48,034 nucleotides of DNA, from NCBI GenBank assembly GCA_002482005.1, contig DLFD01000026.1, positions 1-48,034 of the forward strand. The letters are read 5' to 3'. The stretch is from Lachnospiraceae bacterium UBA7729 (GTDB lineage: Bacteria > Bacillota > Clostridia > Lachnospirales > Lachnospiraceae). How positions within the stretch are numbered: the stretch's first letter is position 1; every line of letters begins with the position of its first letter. The translations under genes were made by a program, and so were the position numbers. The notes beneath the pieces were generated by a model. It was given only the letters and a program-made list of their open reading frames with translations. It was not told the DNA's origin and did no database searches. Shown in pieces: positions 26,526 through 34,262 of the stretch.

Positions 26526-27304
26526 GTTCTCCTCCCTTCATCAGACAGGTCCACAGACTGCCGCAGGTCCTCTGCAGTCTCAGGGAAAACGTCCCCGCTG
26601 CCTGATCCCGCAGCGGCTGCTTTCGTGAAGCCGTCCCCGCTGTCCGCCACGATCCTTCCGTCCATGATCCGGACCTGGCGCTGAGCCTGCCTGGCCACAT
26701 CGTCATCGTGCGTGATCAGGATGATCGTATTGCCCTGCCCATGCAGTTCCTTCAGCAGAGCCATGATATCCCCTGTCGACTTTGAGTCCAGGTTTCCAGT
26801 AGGCTCGTCCGCAAGAAGAAGTGAAGGTTTCGTGGCCAGCGCTCTTGCTACCGCGACTCTCTGCTGCTGACCGCCGGAAAGCTGACTTGGCCGGTGGTGC
26901 ATGCGGCCTGCAAGCCCGACGCGCGCAAGCGCCTCCTCCACCCTTCTTTTCCGCTCTGCTGCCGGCAGCCCCTGGTAGATCAGAGGAAGCTCCACATTCT
27001 CCCATGCGGTCATCTTCGGGAGCAGATTGAACTGCTGGAAGATGAATCCGATCTTCCGGTTGCGGAGAATCGCCAGCTGCTTCTCCGACATGGAGAAAAC
27101 ATCCTCCCCGTCGATGATATAGCTTCCCTCGTCCGGTGTGTCCAGACACCCGATCATATTCATGAGGGTCGATTTCCCGCTTCCGGATGCCCCGACGATC
27201 GCGACGAACTCATGATCATAGACGGTCAGGCTGATTCCGTCCAGCGCATGGACATCCTCGCCTCCGAGGGAGTACGTTTTTCTGAGATCTTTCAGTATGA
27301 TCAC
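26522..27304 (-). CDS. ABC transporter ATPase of the MacB/LolD type
   Basis: This ATPase has Walker A GASGSGKST, Q-loop FQQFNLL, signature LSGGQQQR, Walker B LLLADEPTGNLD and the H-loop ITHDD. A C-terminal tail of ~40 residues, rich in A, G, S and acidic residues, is unusual. The start is set at the GTG (27304) ten bases after GGAGGG, with the frame then opening VIILKDLRKTYSLGGEDVHA. An upstream GTG at 27346 would overlap the adaptor gene by 23 bases and touches its RBS, so it is less likely. It powers the permease encoded just downstream. Confidence 0.92.
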   Translation of the reverse strand: MIILKDLRKTYSLGGEDVHALDGISLTVYDHEFVAIVGASGSGKSTLMNMIGCLDTPDEGSYIIDGEDVFSMSEKQLAILRNRKIGFIFQQFNLLPKMTAWENVELPLIYQGLPAAERKRRVEEALARVGLAGRMHHRPSQLSGGQQQRVAVARALATKPSLLLADEPTGNLDSKSTGDIMALLKELHGQGNTIILITHDDDVARQAQRQVRIMDGRIVADSGDGFTKAAAAGSGSGDVFPETAEDLRQSVDLSDEGRRT

Positions 27305-27323
27305 CGCACTCTGTCCCTCCGCT

Positions 27324-28919
27324 TCAGCTTCCGGATCCTGTCCCACCTCCGGCAGTTCTGTCTGCCAAACGGTCTCTTGAGCTTCCGGAAGCCGTCCTCC
27401 CCATCGGACTGTTCTGCTGCATATAGTTCATATAATCGGAGAGTTCGTCACGGCTGCCTGACTGAAGGACAACGGTGTCACCCTCCGAAATGCCGGAGAG
27501 GATCTCCGTCGAAACTTCATTTGCCAGGCCTGTATCTACCTTCACTTTTTCCACCTGCCCGTTCGAGAAGACCTGGACAAAGCGGTCAGCTCCTTCCGCC
27601 AGAATAGCTTCCGACGGGACAAGCAGTGCCTGGTCCTTCGAAGCTACCGTGATCTTTGCCGTCGCACTCATCGCATCCTTCATCCGGGCATCCCCGTCAA
27701 GAGTGATCGTGACCGCGTAGGTCGTCACACCCCCTGTATTCGTTCCGACCCCAGAGACCTTCTGAACAGTTCCTTCATAGGTCTCCCCATCGAAGGCGTC
27801 AAAAGTCACTTCTGCTTTCTGCCCTTCCGACACACCGTCGATCTCAAGTTCATCGATGTCGACCTTCAGGCTGAGACTGGAAGCGTCCGCGATCGCGCAC
27901 AGCTGCGCGTCCTTTGAATAGGTCATCCCTTCAACCGCATCCAGCTGCGCGATGTAGCCTTCGTTCTCCGCTTTGATGACCGGGTCCTTCTGATAATCTT
28001 TCAGCTCCTTCAGTTCCTGTACCTTGTCCTCCCTCTGGGACAGAAGGTCCAGATACTGGCCGTTGTAGGATGTTTCCGTCCGCGTGAACAGAGTAGTTCC
28101 CACATCTGCGTAAGAAGTCCTGCTCACCTCCACCGTATCGATCACGCCATAAGCTGCCTGGACCAGATAGGGATGGTTCGACAGCAAGGGGCCTTCTCCG
28201 AGGCGCTCGCCGGAGGATCCCTGTACCGTTGCGCGGGTATCGACCTGGTAGTCTGTATCGTCCGGGATCGTCGCCGTATAGTGCTTCCCATCCGCATCCG
28301 CGATCCGGCCGGAGACAGAATATGTGTCAAATTCTACTGTGACGGAGTCTCCAACGCGGATGCTGCTTTCTTCGTTGTCAAACTCCACCTTCAGTCTGCC
28401 GTCCGCAGAGATCTCCAGCAGGCCGCCATTCTGATCTATGACCTGTTTCACGTCATCCCCGGATGCCGCGTAGATGCGTTTGACCCTTCCTTCTACCGGG
28501 GATGTAATGGAAGATGACCCTTCCCGCCCGGCCTGTGCGATGGAATCGTTCAGGTCCGACAGTTCTTTTTCCTTTTCATCGATCACGTCATCAAGAGCAT
28601 CGGGATCGTATTCCGCCAGAATATCCCCCTGGCTCACCTGGTCTCCTGTTTCTACATACAGGGTCTTCAGCCTGCCGTCATAAGGAAATGTGACCGCCTT
28701 GGTGGAAGCAGGCTCGACCTCTCCGCTTCCCTCTGCCACTTTGGAGATGGAGCCAAGGGAAGCCACAGCGGTTTGAAGCTGGACGGTTTGCGCGGAAGTA
28801 TCCGGCTTCCTCAGCCTCATAAAGCGCCAGAGCGCCGCTGCCGCTGCAAGGATAATGACGATCAGCAGGACATTCCTTACAGTATGCCTCTTCCTTTTGA
28901 TCTTGTCATTCTCAGCCAT
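27324..28919 (-). CDS. HlyD/MacA-like membrane-fusion adaptor
   Basis: This 531-residue protein has an N-terminal anchor (about 16-33) after a basic KIKRKRHTVR segment. A lipoyl/barrel-sandwich domain (VTFPYDGRLKTLYVETGDQV), a short acidic coiled coil (YDPDALDDVIDEKEKELSDL), beta-barrel domains and a C-terminal membrane-proximal domain (LVPSEAILAEGADRFVQVF, GLANEVSTEILSGI) follow. In Gram-positives such YknX-like adaptors work with MacB-type permeases without an outer-membrane partner. AAGGAGG sets the ATG at 28919. It is the first gene of the exporter operon; the tail is S/G/R-rich. Confidence 0.9.
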   Translation of the reverse strand: MAENDKIKRKRHTVRNVLLIVIILAAAAALWRFMRLRKPDTSAQTVQLQTAVASLGSISKVAEGSGEVEPASTKAVTFPYDGRLKTLYVETGDQVSQGDILAEYDPDALDDVIDEKEKELSDLNDSIAQAGREGSSSITSPVEGRVKRIYAASGDDVKQVIDQNGGLLEISADGRLKVEFDNEESSIRVGDSVTVEFDTYSVSGRIADADGKHYTATIPDDTDYQVDTRATVQGSSGERLGEGPLLSNHPYLVQAAYGVIDTVEVSRTSYADVGTTLFTRTETSYNGQYLDLLSQREDKVQELKELKDYQKDPVIKAENEGYIAQLDAVEGMTYSKDAQLCAIADASSLSLKVDIDELEIDGVSEGQKAEVTFDAFDGETYEGTVQKVSGVGTNTGGVTTYAVTITLDGDARMKDAMSATAKITVASKDQALLVPSEAILAEGADRFVQVFSNGQVEKVKVDTGLANEVSTEILSGISEGDTVVLQSGSRDELSDYMNYMQQNSPMGRTASGSSRDRLADRTAGGGTGSGS

Positions 28920-28965
28920 GGAATACCTCCTTGTCCCCCTTCTCCTCATAGTTTATTTTTAAGTA

Positions 28966-28995
28966 ATATTAGTTCATATTTCGTGCCATTTTCAA
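28966..28995 (-). promoter_or_regulatory. Putative sigma-A promoter of the exporter operon
   Basis: On the minus strand TTGAAA (28995-28990) and TAATAT (28971-28966) are separated by 18 bases, about 45 bases ahead of the adaptor start codon. Only sequence match supports this. Confidence 0.5.
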
Positions 28996-29042
28996 CGAAG
29001 TAATTCTGAACATTGTGTGAAATGAAACCCCTTCAGACAAAA

Positions 29043-29068
29043 AAGGAGACCACTGTGCAGTGGTCTCC
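29043..29068 (-). terminator. Intrinsic terminator of the lactaldehyde reductase gene
   Basis: On the minus strand the stem aggagaccac/gtggtctcct (10 bp or more) is followed by tttttt. It lies about 80 bases past the stop codon of the iron-type alcohol dehydrogenase gene and before the exporter promoter. Confidence 0.85.
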
Positions 29069-29148
29069 TGAAAGTTGTTACAATCAAGCTTCGATATTTT
29101 GCCCTGAAGATGGGCTGCCGGAAATTGCCGACAGTCCGGAAATCTTTC

Positions 29149-30294
29149 TTACATAAGCTGGCGGAACATCTCGATGACCTGCTCCTTGGTCGCTTCACGC
29201 GGGTTGCCCGGATAGCAGGCATCGTTCAGTGCGTCGGTAGCGAGCTGATCGAGGTCCTCCTCACGGATGCGCTCATTCTTCTTCGGAATTCCTACATCCT
29301 CGGAAAGCTGGCGGACAGCTGCGATAGCTGCGTCGCGGTACTCTTCCTGAGTCATCTCGTCAACACCTTTAACACCCATTGCGCGTGCGATCTCACGATA
29401 GCGCTCACCGGTATAGTCACGGTTGAATTCCATGGTGATCGGGAGGAACATTGCACATGCGACCCCATGCGGAGTGTCATAATGCGCGGAAAGGGTATGT
29501 GCCATGGAGTGGTCGATTCCGAGGCCGACATTGGAGAAGCCCATGCCTGCAATATACTGGCCAAGCGCCATGCCCTCACGGCCCTCAGGTGTATTGGCGA
29601 CTGCACCGCGAAGGTTCTTCGCGATGATCTCGATTGCCTTGATATGGAACATATCGGACAGCTCCCATGCGCCTTTTGTGGTATAACCCTCGATGGCATG
29701 GGTCAGAGCATCCATTCCGGTTGCCGCGGTAAGTCCCTTCGGCATGGAGCTCATCATATCCGGATCGACGACCGCATATTCCGGAATATCATGCTCGTCT
29801 ACGCAGACAAACTTTCTTTCCTTTTCCGGATCAGTGATAACATAGTTGATCGTAACCTCTGCAGCGGTGCCTGCCGTTGTCGGAACGGCAATAGTCTTTA
29901 CCGCATGCTTCTTCGTCGGAGCCACGCCCTCAAGAGACCGTACATCTGCAAACTCCGGGTTCGTGATGATAATGCCGATTGCTTTCGCGGTATCCATGGA
30001 AGAACCGCCTCCGATTGCAATAATGGAATCTGCACCGGCTTCCTTGAATGCCTTCACGCCATTCTGAACATTCTCGATCGTCGGATTCGGCTTGATATCC
30101 GAATAAAGGCTGTAAGCGATTCCATCCTCTTCCAGAAGATCGGTGACCTTCTTCGTCACGCCGAACTTCACCAGGTCCGGATCAGAAGCGACAAAGACCT
30201 TCGTAAAGCCTTCACGCTTTGCGATACCCGGAATCTCCTTGATCGCTCCGTGTCCATGATAGGAAACCGTGTTCAGTACAAACCTGTTTGCCAT
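29149..30294 (-). CDS. fucO: Iron-dependent lactaldehyde reductase / 1,2-propanediol oxidoreductase
   Basis: This 381-residue group III alcohol dehydrogenase matches FucO (382 residues) in length and motifs. It has the NAD-binding IIAIGGGSSMDTAKAIGI, the PTTAGTAAEVT segment, and iron ligands in GMDALTHAIEGY, GIDHSMAHTLSAHYDTPHG and following. It reduces L-lactaldehyde from the RhaD reaction to (S)-1,2-propanediol, restoring NAD+ during anaerobic growth on rhamnose. The start is the ATG after AAAGGA; a longer frame to 30354 has no RBS and adds 20 residues unlike the family. It is monocistronic between two terminators, 17 kb from rhaBD. Confidence 0.9.
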   Translation of the reverse strand: MANRFVLNTVSYHGHGAIKEIPGIAKREGFTKVFVASDPDLVKFGVTKKVTDLLEEDGIAYSLYSDIKPNPTIENVQNGVKAFKEAGADSIIAIGGGSSMDTAKAIGIIITNPEFADVRSLEGVAPTKKHAVKTIAVPTTAGTAAEVTINYVITDPEKERKFVCVDEHDIPEYAVVDPDMMSSMPKGLTAATGMDALTHAIEGYTTKGAWELSDMFHIKAIEIIAKNLRGAVANTPEGREGMALGQYIAGMGFSNVGLGIDHSMAHTLSAHYDTPHGVACAMFLPITMEFNRDYTGERYREIARAMGVKGVDEMTQEEYRDAAIAAVRQLSEDVGIPKKNERIREEDLDQLATDALNDACYPGNPREATKEQVIEMFRQLM

Positions 30295-30474
30295 GATAGT
30301 ATCCTTTCCTGTTTTTTCGTCAAATTGTTGTCCAAAAGGGACTTTTTCACACAAGTACTAGCATATAATACCATAGAATTGCAGCATGTGCGCATCAATC
30401 CGCATCACCGTCTGCAAGGTTCTGGGAGCTGCACTCGTCTGATTTCTCTGGACAATATATAGCACCCTAAAAGG

Positions 30475-30503
30475 AAAAGCCCCGTCACCAGAACGGGGCT
30501 TTT
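30475..30503 (-). terminator. Intrinsic terminator of the metal ATPase gene
   Basis: A perfect 11-bp stem aaaagccccgt/acggggctttt with a 7-base loop lies 36 bases past the P-type ATPase stop. It ends in a T-tract on the minus strand (gcttttcctttt). Confidence 0.88.
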
Positions 30504-30538
30504 AACGTATAACAACCGTTGACATGTCTGATCCGTGT

Positions 30539-32641
30539 TTAAGCTGGATGTGTCTGCTCACCCTTCTCCAGATCGGTCATGGAATGCAGCCCGATCAGGA
30601 TGGTGGAGCCGTTATGGAGCAGTGCGGATGTCGCGGGCGCCAGGACTCCGGCGACTCCCAATGCGATCAGCAGCATGTTGAAGGAGATGATGGTCCGGTA
30701 ATTCCGGTTGATCCTTCTCATCAGAGCCATGGACAGGCTTCTCAGCGCTGCGATCCTCCACAGGTCATCTGCCTTGATGGTGATGTCGGCAACTTCCTGC
30801 GCGATCGCGGCTCCGGCCGAGATCGCAATTCCTGCGTCTGCCTCGGAGAGGGCCGGTGTATCGTTGATGCCGTCCCCGACCATGATGACCTTCCGGCCTT
30901 CTTCGTGCTCTTTCCTGATGAAGCCTGCTTTGTCTTCCGGAAGCACTTCTGCGTAGAATTCATCCAGCTTCAGCTGCTTTGCGACCGCCCTTGCTGTCCG
31001 TTCGCTGTCGCCTGTCATCATGCAGATCTTGCTGATCCCAAGCTCATGCAGGGCATCGATGACGGCCGGCGCTTCCTCGCGGACCGGGTCTGCGATGCAC
31101 AGAACTGCCTTGACTCTTCCATCGTAGGCCATGTAAAGAAGCGAATACCGGTCAGGAATGGAGTCGAATCTTTCTCTCTCGGCTTCATTCACGGTTGCCC
31201 CTTCATCCTCGAAGACGAAGTGGTGGCTTCCGATGATGACCTTCTTGTCATCGATCAGGCTGGCAATTCCATGCGCGACCACATACTGAACTTTGGTGTG
31301 CATCTCCCGATGCTCAATTCCGCGCTTCTTCGCTTCCTCCACGACTGCGTTCGCCACAGAGTGAGGGAAATGTTCCTCCAGGCATGCTGCGACCTTCAGG
31401 GCGTCCATCTCATCCATGCCGTCAAAGGTATAGATCTTTTCCAATCTTGGAGTGGCATGCGTCAGGGTGCCTGTCTTGTCAAAGACGATAGTGTCGGCGC
31501 CTGCTACAGCTTCCATGAACTTGCCGCCCTTGACGGAGATATCATGGTCTCCCGCTTCCCGGATCGCTGATAAAACCGCCAGCGGCATGGAAAGCTTCAA
31601 TGCGCAGGAGAAATCTACCATCAGGAAGGACAGCGCCCGGTCAGGATTCCTTGTGATCAGGTAACTGACCCCTGTTCCGATCAGAGAATAAGGGACCAGC
31701 CTGTCCGCCATGTGATAGGCTTTTGTCTCTGTAGCGGATTTCAGCTTCTCAGAGTCCTCGATCATGCGGACGATCTGGTCGTACTTGCCGAATCCGGACT
31801 CCTTTGTGACCTCGATCACACACTCTCCGCTTTCTACGACCGTCCCTGCGAAGACTACGCCGCCGACATGCTTGGCCACCGGCACCGGTTCTCCGGTCAT
31901 CGAAGACTGGTTGACCATGGCGTCTCCCTCGATGACCTTTCCGTCAAGCGGTACCACTTCCGAAGTACGGATCACGACATGGTCCCCCGCCTTGACATTG
32001 CCGATCGGGACCTGGACATCCTCTCCATCGGTCTTCAGCCAGACGCGGTCGACCTTGAGGGACATGGATCTTGCCAGATCATCGATGGACTTGCGCCTGG
32101 TCCACTCTTCCAGCAGGTCGCCGATGCCGAGCAGGAACATGACGGAACCGGCGGTGCTGAAGTCGCCCCGCAGCATGGAGGCCGTGATCGCGGAAGCGTC
32201 AAGGACCGGAACTTCGATCCTGCCATGGAGCAGGCACCTGATTCCACGGTAGATGTAGCGGACCGACTGGGCTATGGTCCAGGCGATCTCAAGCGGTCTC
32301 GGGAAGAACAAGGTCCGGAAGCCCTTGCCCAGGACCGTCAGCCAGAGCCTGTCTTCATACTGACGGCTCAGAGCCCTTCCGGTATGGTCCGGGACAAGTG
32401 CAAGCGCTTTCCTGTCCTCATAGGAAAATGAAGCCATGGCCGCTACGATCTGGTCCCTCTGGCTTTTTCCCGCGTACTTTACGACCACATCGCCGGTCCG
32501 GTCATAGACCTTGACGCTCTGGACGAAGTCCTTGTCCTTCAGATAATATTCCAGGATATCCGCCTGCCCCAGAGTCATGCGATAGCGCATGATATGCAGG
32601 CGCATCCTGTGATTTGACTCATGCAGGATCCTACACTTCAT
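30539..32641 (-). CDS. P1B-type heavy-metal ATPase with unusual metal-site motif
   Basis: This 700-residue ATPase has an N-terminal degenerate metal-associated domain without a CxxC (residues 1-75). The actuator motif SSMTGEPVPV (247-256), the phosphorylation site DKTGTLT with D388, and GDGINDTPAL in the hinge are present. The membrane motif that normally reads CPC, CPH or SPC is SCALKLSMP (345-353), with no proline before the cysteine. This resembles the CtpC/CtpG-like subgroup more than copper pumps. AAGGTG precedes the ATG. It is co-transcribed with the PacL-like gene 20 bases upstream and ends at a strong terminator. Manganese, zinc or iron export is possible; the metal is not decidable from sequence. 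Confidence 0.88.
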   Translation of the reverse strand: MKCRILHESNHRMRLHIMRYRMTLGQADILEYYLKDKDFVQSVKVYDRTGDVVVKYAGKSQRDQIVAAMASFSYEDRKALALVPDHTGRALSRQYEDRLWLTVLGKGFRTLFFPRPLEIAWTIAQSVRYIYRGIRCLLHGRIEVPVLDASAITASMLRGDFSTAGSVMFLLGIGDLLEEWTRRKSIDDLARSMSLKVDRVWLKTDGEDVQVPIGNVKAGDHVVIRTSEVVPLDGKVIEGDAMVNQSSMTGEPVPVAKHVGGVVFAGTVVESGECVIEVTKESGFGKYDQIVRMIEDSEKLKSATETKAYHMADRLVPYSLIGTGVSYLITRNPDRALSFLMVDFSCALKLSMPLAVLSAIREAGDHDISVKGGKFMEAVAGADTIVFDKTGTLTHATPRLEKIYTFDGMDEMDALKVAACLEEHFPHSVANAVVEEAKKRGIEHREMHTKVQYVVAHGIASLIDDKKVIIGSHHFVFEDEGATVNEAERERFDSIPDRYSLLYMAYDGRVKAVLCIADPVREEAPAVIDALHELGISKICMMTGDSERTARAVAKQLKLDEFYAEVLPEDKAGFIRKEHEEGRKVIMVGDGINDTPALSEADAGIAISAGAAIAQEVADITIKADDLWRIAALRSLSMALMRRINRNYRTIISFNMLLIALGVAGVLAPATSALLHNGSTILIGLHSMTDLEKGEQTHPA

Positions 32642-32661
32642 ATCTGAAACACCTTCTCACC

Positions 32662-32958
32662 TTAAGTCTCAGCTGCCGCCTTCCTGCTGTCCGCTTCCTC
32701 GACGATCCTTCTGGCATCAGCGATGATCTTTGCTTCCTCAGCTTCCGCCCTCTTCTCATTGATATCATTCGCATCGGCATAGATATCCTCGCAGTTCTCC
32801 CTGAGGATGGTTGCCTTCTTCACCACATCATCCTTGCCTCTCAGGACCGCTGCAGTTACATGGGTGTAAGCCTTCTTTGCGTCTTTACTTGAAAGAAGCG
32901 TGATACCTGCTGTTCCGAAAAGTACTCCCCAGAGAAATCCACAGAATTTTTCAGTCAT
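32662..32958 (-). CDS. Small membrane protein, PacL-like partner of the metal ATPase
   Basis: This 98-residue protein has one hydrophobic glycine-rich helix at 4-21 (KFCGFLWGVLFGTAGITLL), then a KDAKKAYTHVTAAVLRGKDD segment and a long charged coiled-coil-like tail rich in A, E and R. AAGGAGG seven to eight bases ahead fixes the ATG; a longer frame to 33057 has no RBS. It immediately precedes the P1B ATPase gene. The layout (N-terminal helix, AxRATxxLRG-type linker, helical tail) recalls the mycobacterial DUF1490/PacL proteins that scaffold CtpC-type ATPases. It may also be what databases call DUF6110. That relationship is inferred from architecture and context. Confidence 0.75.
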   Translation of the reverse strand: MTEKFCGFLWGVLFGTAGITLLSSKDAKKAYTHVTAAVLRGKDDVVKKATILRENCEDIYADANDINEKRAEAEEAKIIADARRIVEEADSRKAAAET

Positions 32959-33115
32959 GATAATATCCTCCTTTATCTTATTCCATCGTTTGATTTCACC
33001 GAACGATAACCTATGTATAAATATATTTCCTTTAGCAAATGTTGTGTGATATTTCAAGTCAAATCATGCTTATTGAGAATTATTTACCGTTAACAGATTA
33101 ATTTGTCATAAAGTA

Positions 33116-33172
33116 TTGACATATTGGATTCAGTTAGATTATTCTAACACAAAGGAAGTTAGTTGTAACTAA
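33116..33172 (+). promoter_or_regulatory. Promoter with two inverted-repeat operators
   Basis: TTGACA (33116-33121) is followed 18 bases later by TATTCT (33140-33145). The perfect inverted repeat gttaga-ttat-tctaac (33133-33148) overlaps the -10 box, and a second one, ttagtt-gt-aactaa (33159-33172), lies just after. The second nearly equals the site at 45256-45269. The arrangement is typical of repression by a dimeric metal-responsive regulator (DtxR-like boxes have TTAG/CTAA ends). It drives the DUF2325 gene on the right, and an opposite promoter for the PacL-like gene may share it. Confidence 0.65.
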
Positions 33173-33233
33173 TAGTGATCGGAAGTCTGCAGCTTTCGAG
33201 ATCATGCATGATATAGAAAGGGAACAGATAGTA

Positions 33234-33509
33234 ATGAGTGTTGTGATAATCGGTGGAAATGAATGTATGGAAAGAGACTACAAGAATATGTGCAGGGAGC
33301 ATGGGTGCAGGGCAAAGGTCTTCTGCAAGTATCAGGCGGATCTTTCCGGCCGGATCGGATGTCCGGACCTGATGATCCTTTTCACCCACACCGTCTCCCA
33401 CAAGATGATAAAAACCGCTCTTGATTCGGCAGGAAGACAGACTCAGATCGTCCGCACCCATACTTCCTCCAAAGCGGCGCTGAAGAAGATTCTCAGTGAA
33501 TATGCCTGA
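33234..33509 (+). CDS. DUF2325 domain protein
   Basis: This 91-residue protein matches DUF2325: MSVVIIGGNECMERDYKNMC at the start, then CKYQADLSGRIGCPDLMILF and HTVSHKMIKTALDSA, a Rossmann-like alternating strand/helix pattern with conserved cysteines. The function is unknown. The start is taken at the ATG that opens the conserved strand, with AAAGGGA eleven bases ahead. An upstream ATG (33204) adds ten residues without an RBS. It has its own promoter with twin inverted repeats and converges on the Frd operon. Co-regulation with metal or iron genes is suggested by the shared operator. Confidence 0.85.
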   Translation: MSVVIIGGNECMERDYKNMCREHGCRAKVFCKYQADLSGRIGCPDLMILFTHTVSHKMIKTALDSAGRQTQIVRTHTSSKAALKKILSEYA

Positions 33510-33533
33510 ATCCTGCAGCTGGTCCTTCGCATC

Positions 33534-34262
33534 TTACTCATACGCTTTTTTGTGTCTTCCTTTTCTGTGCCAGACCTCTGCAGCATTGGCATGTGCCCAC
33601 AGCTTATCCAGTGGCAGATGTGCCGGACATACGTCCTGACACGCGGATGATTTTCCGCAGCCTTCATAGAGAAACTTCCGGTAAGACTTTGACACCTTTT
33701 CCGCAGCTTCCGGAGACTCTTCCAGAACCAGTCTTGCAGACGGGACCATAGCTGCTGCTCCCAGAAAGCTCTCTCCTTCCAGATAATTGGGACAGACTTC
33801 CAGACAGCATCCGCACTGAAGGCATCTGGATGCTTCCTGTGCCAGAAAATCCGTCTCTTTCGGAAGACTGATCTCTTGCTGACGGAAGGCTTCCACCTTT
33901 TTCAGGGAATCCTGCATGACACTTCGGTCGACGATCAGATCGCGGACGACCGGAAACTTCTTCAGCGGCTCCAGCCTGATCCTGCCTTTTTTATAATACG
34001 AAAGTCTGGCTCCGCAGGCAAGCTTTGCCTCCCCGTTGATCCGCATTGCGCAGGCCCCGCAGCGTTTCTGCAGGCAGCTGCACTCAAAACCGATCTCTCC
34101 GAGAAGGTTACCGTCACGGTCCTTGTAAGCCGGATCATCGCTGACCGTCTGAAGCATGTGGAGGATATTTTCAGATGGATCGTCCGTCTCATAGAAGAAG
34201 GTCTGGAAATAGGATATGTGGGCGGTCTTATCGCTTCGAAGTATGTCGATCTGATACTTCAT
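33534..34262 (-). CDS. frdB: Fumarate reductase/succinate dehydrogenase-like iron-sulfur subunit
   Basis: This 242-residue protein has all three cluster motifs. The [2Fe-2S] site is CLQKRCGAC plus a cysteine 12 residues on. The [4Fe-4S] site is CLQCGCCLEVCP, and the last site is CGKSSACQDVCP. It would pass electrons between the flavoprotein and the membrane cytochrome. Its start overlaps the flavoprotein stop by four bases, showing translational coupling. It is the last gene of the long iron-uptake-linked operon. The tail is basic (WHRKGRHKKAYE). Direction of catalysis, fumarate reduction or succinate oxidation, cannot be told from sequence; an anaerobe makes reduction likelier. Confidence 0.9.
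   Translation of the reverse strand: MKYQIDILRSDKTAHISYFQTFFYETDDPSENILHMLQTVSDDPAYKDRDGNLLGEIGFECSCLQKRCGACAMRINGEAKLACGARLSYYKKGRIRLEPLKKFPVVRDLIVDRSVMQDSLKKVEAFRQQEISLPKETDFLAQEASRCLQCGCCLEVCPNYLEGESFLGAAAMVPSARLVLEESPEAAEKVSKSYRKFLYEGCGKSSACQDVCPAHLPLDKLWAHANAAEVWHRKGRHKKAYE

Noticed and set aside
28950..30540. tRNA or small RNA gene at the hairpins near 29.05 and 30.49 kb
   Set aside because: Both are simple GC stems with T-tracts on the minus strand directly after gene ends, which fits intrinsic terminators.
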